This document shows, piece by piece, positions 5,987 to 9,849 of a DNA stretch of 9,849 nt. Every line of letters begins with the position of its first letter. Within the stretch, counting starts at the first letter, position 1. Made by a program: the position numbers and the translations under genes. This DNA is from an uncultured Porphyromonadaceae bacterium. Its GTDB lineage: Bacteria; Bacteroidota; Bacteroidia; Bacteroidales; Muribaculaceae. Location of the stretch: contig CAMWZE010000033.1 in assembly GCA_947178685.1 (NCBI GenBank), forward strand, positions 1-9,849, written 5' to 3'. The notes beneath the pieces are model-generated. The model worked only from the letters and a program-made list of their open reading frames with translations. It was not told where the DNA came from and searched no databases.

Positions 5987-6847
5987 ATGAGAATACTTGT
6001 AACAGGAGCCAACGGTCAGCTCGGCAATTGCATACGCCGGGCTGCGGAGGGCTCGAAAGATGAATATATATTCACCGATGTCGAGGATCTTGACATCACC
6101 GACAGGGAGGCAGTGGACCTCTGTATCAAGTGTAACAACTTTGATGTGGTGGTGAACTGCGCTGCCTATACTAATGTGGAAAAAGCAGAGGAACAGCAGG
6201 AATTTGCGGAGAAGCTGAACGCGGAGGCGGTGCGTAATCTTGCCGATACCTGCAAGAAGTATGGCGTTACGTTTATTCAGATCTCCACCGACTATGTGTT
6301 CGGCGGTTCGCTCGGCAACACTCCGCGTACGGAGGAGGAGCCTGTGAATCCGACCGGTGTGTACGGTGTCACGAAGCTTCATGGCGAGCAGGCTGTGGCT
6401 GAGTCGGGCGCCAACGCGCTTATCTTCCGCACGGCATGGCTTTATTCGGAGTTTGGTAAGAACTTCGTGAAGACGATGCTCAACCTTACCTCCACGAAGC
6501 CGGAGCTGAAGGTGGTGTTCGACCAGGTGGGCACTCCGACCTACGCGCAGGACTTGGCTGACCTTATCGTGAAGATAATCACGGACCGCACTTTCCGCGA
6601 CCATCCGGGGGTGTATCATTACTCCAACGAAGGGGTCTGCTCGTGGTATGACTTCACGAAGATGATCGCCGAGATTGCCGGCAACAAGGGTTGCGACATC
6701 AAGCCGTGTCATTCCGACGAGTTTCCGTCGCCTGTGACTCGTCCCTCTTATTCGGTCCTGGACAAGACGAAAGTCAAGACTACCTTCGATATCGAGGTTC
6801 CCTATTGGACCGACTCTCTCAAAAAATGCGTTAGCAATTTAATCTAA
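5987..6847 (+). CDS. rmlD: dTDP-4-dehydrorhamnose reductase
   Basis: This enzyme carries out the last step, NAD(P)H-dependent reduction of the 4-keto group to give dTDP-L-rhamnose, the rhamnose donor for O-antigen, capsule or glycoprotein glycans. The 286-residue extended short-chain dehydrogenase has the Rossmann motif GANGQLG (7-13). 'NCAAYTNVEKAE' is an RmlD hallmark. The catalytic triad comes from T101 in 'STDYVF' and Y126-x-x-x-K130 in 'YGVTK'. C-terminal 'RPSYSVLDKTK' is typical of the family and contacts the sugar nucleotide. The ATG at 5987 gives the standard MRILVTGANGQLG start. The gene sits third rather than last in the cassette. The spacer before it (5949-5986) is low-complexity, with 'TTCTCAACTCTCAATC', and contains no promoter I can support. 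Confidence 0.97.
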   Translation: MRILVTGANGQLGNCIRRAAEGSKDEYIFTDVEDLDITDREAVDLCIKCNNFDVVVNCAAYTNVEKAEEQQEFAEKLNAEAVRNLADTCKKYGVTFIQISTDYVFGGSLGNTPRTEEEPVNPTGVYGVTKLHGEQAVAESGANALIFRTAWLYSEFGKNFVKTMLNLTSTKPELKVVFDQVGTPTYAQDLADLIVKIITDRTFRDHPGVYHYSNEGVCSWYDFTKMIAEIAGNKGCDIKPCHSDEFPSPVTRPSYSVLDKTKVKTTFDIEVPYWTDSLKKCVSNLI

Positions 6848-6881
6848 ACAGCTATAGTCAAGAATTCAGAATGAAGTATTG

Positions 6882-6909
6882 ATTATGCATTATGCATTAT
6901 GAATTATGA
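6882..6909 (+). repeat. 7-bp tandem repeat running into the rmlB start
   Basis: Four perfect-length copies of ATTATG(C/A) occupy 28 bases (two ATTATGC, then two ATTATGA). The rmlB start codon at 6906 lies in the fourth copy. Each earlier copy also contains an ATG (6885, 6892, 6899), and each of these opens only a 5-codon frame before a stop. Because the unit length is not a multiple of three, successive ATGs fall in different frames. Confidence 0.8.
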
Positions 6910-8042
6910 ATTGTAAAAACATATTGATCACCGGCGGTGCGGGCTTTATCGGAAGCCATGTCGTACGCCTTTTCGTGAATAAATATCCGGAGTATCATAT
7001 CGTCAACCTCGACAAGCTGACTTATGCCGGTAACCTCGCAAACCTCAAGGATGTGGAGGATAAACCGAACTATACCTTCGTGAAGGCTGACATCGCCGAC
7101 CTCGACGAGATGCGCCGCATCGTGAAGGAGTATAAGATCGACGGGGTGATCCACCTCGCGGCCGAGAGCCATGTTGACCGCTCGATCAAGGATCCCTTCA
7201 CCTTCGCACGTACCAACGTGATGGGTACGCTGGCACTGCTCCAGGCCGCCAAGGAGTACTGGGAGTCGTTGCCTGAGAAATACGAGGGTAAGCTCTTCTA
7301 CCATATCTCTACGGATGAGGTGTATGGTGCGCTTGAGCTGACACATCCCGAGGGTATCGAGCCTCCGTTCACCACGAAGGCGTCGAGCAAGGATGACATG
7401 GCCTATGGCACTGAGTTCTTCCTCGAGACCACCAAATACAATCCCCACTCACCGTATTCGGCATCGAAGGCATCGAGCGACCATTTCGTGCGTGCATACC
7501 ACGACACCTACGGTATGCCGACACTGGTGACCAACTGCTCGAACAACTACGGTCCGTATCAGTTCCCTGAGAAGCTGATCCCCCTGTTCATCAACAACAT
7601 CCGTCAGAACAAGCCGTTGCCGGTGTATGGCAAGGGTGAGAACGTACGCGACTGGCTCTTCGTGGAGGACCATGCCCGTGCTATCGACCTCATCTTCCAT
7701 GAGGGTAAGGTGGCCGAGACATACAATATCGGTGGTTTCAACGAGTGGAAGAATATCGACCTGATCAAGGTGATCATCAAGACAGTCGACCGTCTTTTGG
7801 GGAATCCGGAGGGTCAGAGCGAGAAGCTGATCACTTATGTAACCGACCGTGCCGGACACGACCTGCGCTACGCCATCGACAGCCGCAAGCTGCAGAGCGA
7901 GTTAGGCTGGGAACCGAGCCTGCAGTTCGAGGAGGGTATCGAGAAGACCGTGAAATGGTATCTCGACCATCAGGACTGGATGGACAACATAACCTCCGGC
8001 GACTATGAGCGCTATTACGAGGATATGTACAAGAACCGGTAA
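6906..8042 (+). CDS. rmlB: dTDP-glucose 4,6-dehydratase
   Basis: This is the second enzyme of the pathway: NAD+-dependent 4,6-dehydration of dTDP-glucose to dTDP-4-keto-6-deoxyglucose. The 378-residue protein is longer than the 350-360 residues of proteobacterial RmlB. The Rossmann motif is GGAGFIG (10-16). The catalytic T136-D137-E138 lies in 'STDEVYG', and Y184-x-x-x-K188 in 'YSASK'. 'NCSNNYGPYQFPEKLIPL' and 'VRDWLFVEDHARAI' are family hallmarks. The extra length lies mainly between 'STDEVYG' and 'YSASK', where an inserted segment includes 'TKASSKDDMAYGTEFFLETTKY'; I believe this is common in Bacteroidota homologues. The start at 6906 is the first usable ATG, since the in-frame ATG at 6885 meets a TGA at 6900. 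The gene ends the cassette, 138 bases before a strong terminator. Confidence 0.97.
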   Translation: MNCKNILITGGAGFIGSHVVRLFVNKYPEYHIVNLDKLTYAGNLANLKDVEDKPNYTFVKADIADLDEMRRIVKEYKIDGVIHLAAESHVDRSIKDPFTFARTNVMGTLALLQAAKEYWESLPEKYEGKLFYHISTDEVYGALELTHPEGIEPPFTTKASSKDDMAYGTEFFLETTKYNPHSPYSASKASSDHFVRAYHDTYGMPTLVTNCSNNYGPYQFPEKLIPLFINNIRQNKPLPVYGKGENVRDWLFVEDHARAIDLIFHEGKVAETYNIGGFNEWKNIDLIKVIIKTVDRLLGNPEGQSEKLITYVTDRAGHDLRYAIDSRKLQSELGWEPSLQFEEGIEKTVKWYLDHQDWMDNITSGDYERYYEDMYKNR

Positions 8043-8047
8043 TAAAT

Positions 8048-8099
8048 TTCCGGAGATCGGTAATAGGGTTTCGGACGCCGGTAGTAATGAAGTTCCGGG
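8048..8099. repeat. imperfect direct repeat with CCGG/CGGTA blocks
   Basis: The spacer after rmlB contains about two and a third degenerate copies of a 22-24-base unit. The first is 'TTTCCGGAGATCGGTAATAG', the second starts 'TTTCGGACGCCGGTAGTAAT', and a partial third starts 'TTCCGGGA'. Copies differ at several positions. The block is not coding in any convincing frame. Confidence 0.35.
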
Positions 8100-8180
8100 A
8101 TTTTAAGTCGGAAAAATCATATCCGGAGGCTGTATAGGTACGGCCACAGAAAATTTTAAACGACTTCAATCCAAATATTG

Positions 8181-8224
8181 AATCCTGTATTGCCTGCTTT
8201 ATGTAGGTAATACAGGATTTTTTT
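8181..8224 (+). terminator. strong intrinsic terminator of the rml cassette
   Basis: AATCCTGTATTGCCT (8181-8195) pairs with AGGTAATACAGGATT (8205-8219) over 15 base pairs with a single G-T pair. The loop has 9 bases, and seven T run from 8218 to 8224. The A-T pairs at the stem base also provide a few A upstream on the other strand, so weak termination from the right is possible. Confidence 0.9.
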
Positions 8225-8226
8225 AT

Positions 8227-8234
8227 TAATTTTG
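8227..8234 (+). promoter_or_regulatory. -7 promoter box for the yeiH-like gene
   Basis: TAATTTTG matches TAnnTTTG and begins only 2 bases after the terminator T-run. The -33 region would lie in the terminator stem-loop and has no clear TTTG. Transcription would start near 8240, leaving a leader of about 90 nt before the ATG at 8331. I see no riboswitch in that leader. Confidence 0.45.
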
Positions 8235-8330
8235 CGGAGTGTTCATCCCTGTCTTCACGAAGATGAGGGGAGCCAAGGATGATATACTACAACCCAGATT
8301 AACAGTATAACCTCTCAATCCAAGTCAGTT

Positions 8331-9338
8331 ATGGCAAAAATCGCCGGTCCCCTCTATTGGGTGCTCCTCGTGATAATGCTCTTTCCGTTCGATATAGTGT
8401 TCGGTGAGCAATATCAGTTTATCACTCCTCCCGTGGCATTGTTCACCGGATTGGTATTCGCATTTATCTTCGGGATACCATATCCCACATTCAACAAGAA
8501 GCTCTCCAAGTATCTGCTTCAGGCATCAGTTGTGGGACTCGGTTTCGGCATGAACCTGCAGAAGTCGCTGCAGAGCGGTGCCGACGGTATGCTCTTCACG
8601 GTGGTATCGGTGATCGGCGTTATGATAATAGGTGTCTGGCTTGGACGATATATGGGTATCGCCTCTAAAACATCCTACCTTATCTCATCGGGCACAGCGA
8701 TATGCGGAGGCAGCGCCATCGCAGCTGTAGGCCCGGTAATGAAGGCCAATCAGGATGAGATGGCTGTGTCGCTCGGCGTGATATTCATTCTTAACGCGAT
8801 AGCACTCTTTATCTTCCCCCCGTTGGGCCATCTTTTCGATCTTTCGCAGACACAGTTCGGCACGTGGGCGGCCATCGCCATACATGACACCAGCTCGGTG
8901 GTGGGTGCCGGTGCCGCTTTCGACCAGATGTACTTCCCCGGTTCTACGGAGGCGTGCGACCTTGCCACACTCATCAAATGTACACGTGCACTCTGGATAA
9001 TACCCCTTGCATTCTTCACCATGTGGTTTTTCCGCAATAAAAAAGGTGGGGAGGGGAAGGCAAAGATCTCAATTCCATGGTTCATTCTCCTGTTTGTGGT
9101 GGCCATGGTGATCAACACCTACACACCCGAGAGCGTGATGCCGGTTATGGGTCCCGTCTATCAGGCATGTGTGGTAATCGCCAAGAAAGCACTTGTGGCC
9201 GTGTTGTTTGCAATCGGTGCGAGTCTGAGCCTGAAGGTGATAAAGCAGGTGGGAGTTAAGCCTCTTATCCAGGCCCTTACGCTATGGATGGTGATCGGCG
9301 CCACCAGTCTTTTCGTAGTGATGTATACCATTAAGTAA
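8331..9338 (+). CDS. YeiH-family putative sulfate exporter
   Basis: This 335-residue inner-membrane protein has about ten hydrophobic segments and belongs to the YeiH/PSE family (Cons_hypoth698, PF03601). Members are annotated as putative sulfate exporters, mostly without direct proof of substrate. Family signatures are clear. 'LLQASVVGLGFGMNL' comes after the second or third helix. 'SSGTAICGGSAIAAVGPV' starts at S119. 'AIAIHDTSSVVGAGAAF' has H185-D186. 'LIKCTRALWIIPLA' follows, and then a basic loop 'FFRNKKGGEGKAK'. The pseudo-twofold arrangement of the two Gly/Ser-rich motifs is typical of discontinuous-helix transporters. The length is normal for the family. The start was chosen because it precedes the first hydrophobic segment and the promoter box is suitably placed. 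The next gene follows after 62 bases in the same direction. Confidence 0.9.
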   Translation: MAKIAGPLYWVLLVIMLFPFDIVFGEQYQFITPPVALFTGLVFAFIFGIPYPTFNKKLSKYLLQASVVGLGFGMNLQKSLQSGADGMLFTVVSVIGVMIIGVWLGRYMGIASKTSYLISSGTAICGGSAIAAVGPVMKANQDEMAVSLGVIFILNAIALFIFPPLGHLFDLSQTQFGTWAAIAIHDTSSVVGAGAAFDQMYFPGSTEACDLATLIKCTRALWIIPLAFFTMWFFRNKKGGEGKAKISIPWFILLFVVAMVINTYTPESVMPVMGPVYQACVVIAKKALVAVLFAIGASLSLKVIKQVGVKPLIQALTLWMVIGATSLFVVMYTIK

Positions 9339-9400
9339 GCTGACGTAAGGTCAGGAAATTTAATCCAGTAACAAACAGTCAATCAATTGCCAAATCAAAA

Positions 9401-9802
9401 ATGGGTAAACCGGAACCGTTACATAAGGCGTTGAGCTTTAGCTCACTGTTGGTTGGAATCGGAGCTGTGTTCTGTGGAAATGCATCGGCACAGGTACACG
9501 GCAATGCAGAGTTCTTTCCGGCCACGATCTGTCTGCTCTTCGTGATCTTCATGCAATTGGCCGCCAACTCTTATCATCGCTATCATGCACTGATGGTATT
9601 GAAAGGGTTGACGCCCGACTCCGTTGTCAAACTCTCCGGAAGCAGGGGAGGTAATGAACAGTTGCTCTTCTATCGGGTTTTTTCCTTCGGTCTTGGCGTG
9701 CTTGCGCTGATGACCGGATTGACGCTCGTGGCCATGGGTGGCTTCTGGTTTGGAGTAGTGGGAATCTTCATCCTTTTGGCTTCATGGGGAATGGTGGGAT
9801 GA
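9401..9802 (+). CDS. UbiA-superfamily-like membrane protein, motif-less and possibly truncated
   Basis: This 133-residue protein has about four hydrophobic segments. It resembles the N-terminal half of Bacteroidota UbiA/MenA-type prenyltransferases. 'EFFPATICLLFVIFMQLAAN' matches the segment just before their first aspartate motif. Where the family has N-x-x-N-D-x-x-D, this protein has N56-S-Y-H-R-Y-H-A. R60 and A63 thus replace both aspartates, and prenyl-diphosphate binding should be lost. The frame ends at TGA (9800-9802), at less than half of the usual ~290 residues. Reading past the stop in the same frame gives 15 open codons including 'SPLLLSTGGFVFTF', similar to the family's 'PLSYHGLGEVFVF'. 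It may therefore be a pseudogene, a sequencing error, or a shortened paralogue with a non-enzymatic role. It may be cotranscribed with the yeiH-like gene. Confidence 0.5.
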   Translation: MGKPEPLHKALSFSSLLVGIGAVFCGNASAQVHGNAEFFPATICLLFVIFMQLAANSYHRYHALMVLKGLTPDSVVKLSGSRGGNEQLLFYRVFSFGLGVLALMTGLTLVAMGGFWFGVVGIFILLASWGMVG

Positions 9803-9849
9803 AATAGTCCGCTGTTGCTTTCGACAGGGGGCTTTGTGTTTACATTCAT

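Noticed and set aside
5960..6712. Antisense open frame across rmlD (250 codons)
   Set aside because: Shadow of rmlD for the same reasons; no promoter box or family resemblance on the - strand.
6897..7859. Two antisense open frames across rmlB
   Set aside because: Both mirror rmlB codons and show no recognisable domain.
9340..9354. Terminator between the yeiH-like gene and the next gene
   Set aside because: CTGAC/GTCAG makes only a 5-bp hairpin and no T-run follows, so readthrough into the next gene is more likely.
9800..9802. TGA recoded as an amino acid or selenocysteine
   Set aside because: The other genes in the window end at ordinary stops, including TGA at 1270, 1943 and 3101. Nothing like a selenocysteine context or alternative code is known for Bacteroidales. 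Mutation or error is simpler.

Overview
The window looks like a Bacteroidales (Bacteroidota) chromosome, probably a gut Muribaculaceae, Prevotella or Bacteroides relative. Three things point there: promoter boxes of the TAnnTTTG type, start codons without Shine-Dalgarno sequences, and the character of the dTDP-rhamnose enzymes. All convincing genes lie on the + strand. No tRNA, integrase, transposase or CRISPR array is visible.

The left part (1-4425) is accessory DNA. First comes a tight, AT-rich three-gene operon of unknown function (56-1943). Its first member resembles the sporadically distributed TIGR04255 family. Next is a gene-free stretch (1944-2258) that is not empty. It carries a perfect TAATTTTG promoter box, a segment able to fold into a multi-helix RNA, and three back-to-back mini-ORFs. 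A weak terminator-like hairpin and a second promoter follow. This leads into a two-gene module: a protein with a possible PD-(D/E)XK nuclease core (2259-3101), then an intact ABC/AAA15-type ATPase (3133-4425). The ATPase has its own canonical promoter overlapping the end of the upstream gene. Nuclease-like protein plus AAA15 ATPase is the general architecture of many anti-phage systems, but this pair matches no named system that I can recognise with confidence.

The middle part (4492-8042) is a complete dTDP-L-rhamnose cassette in the order rmlA-rmlC-rmlD-rmlB. It is GC-richer and typical core or surface-polysaccharide DNA. Together the four enzymes convert glucose-1-phosphate and dTTP to dTDP-L-rhamnose. 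A 7-bp tandem repeat runs into the rmlB start codon. A strong intrinsic terminator at 8181-8224 closes the cassette.

The right part (8225-9849) starts with a promoter box directly after the terminator. It drives a YeiH-type ten-helix membrane protein (8331-9338) and then a UbiA-superfamily-like membrane protein (9401-9802). The latter has lost the aspartate motif and ends at a TGA beyond which family-like sequence appears to continue in frame.

Composition changes in steps (judged by eye): AT-rich to about 2000, intermediate to 4425, GC-rich from 4492. This suggests the two left modules were acquired separately and lie beside an older rml locus.
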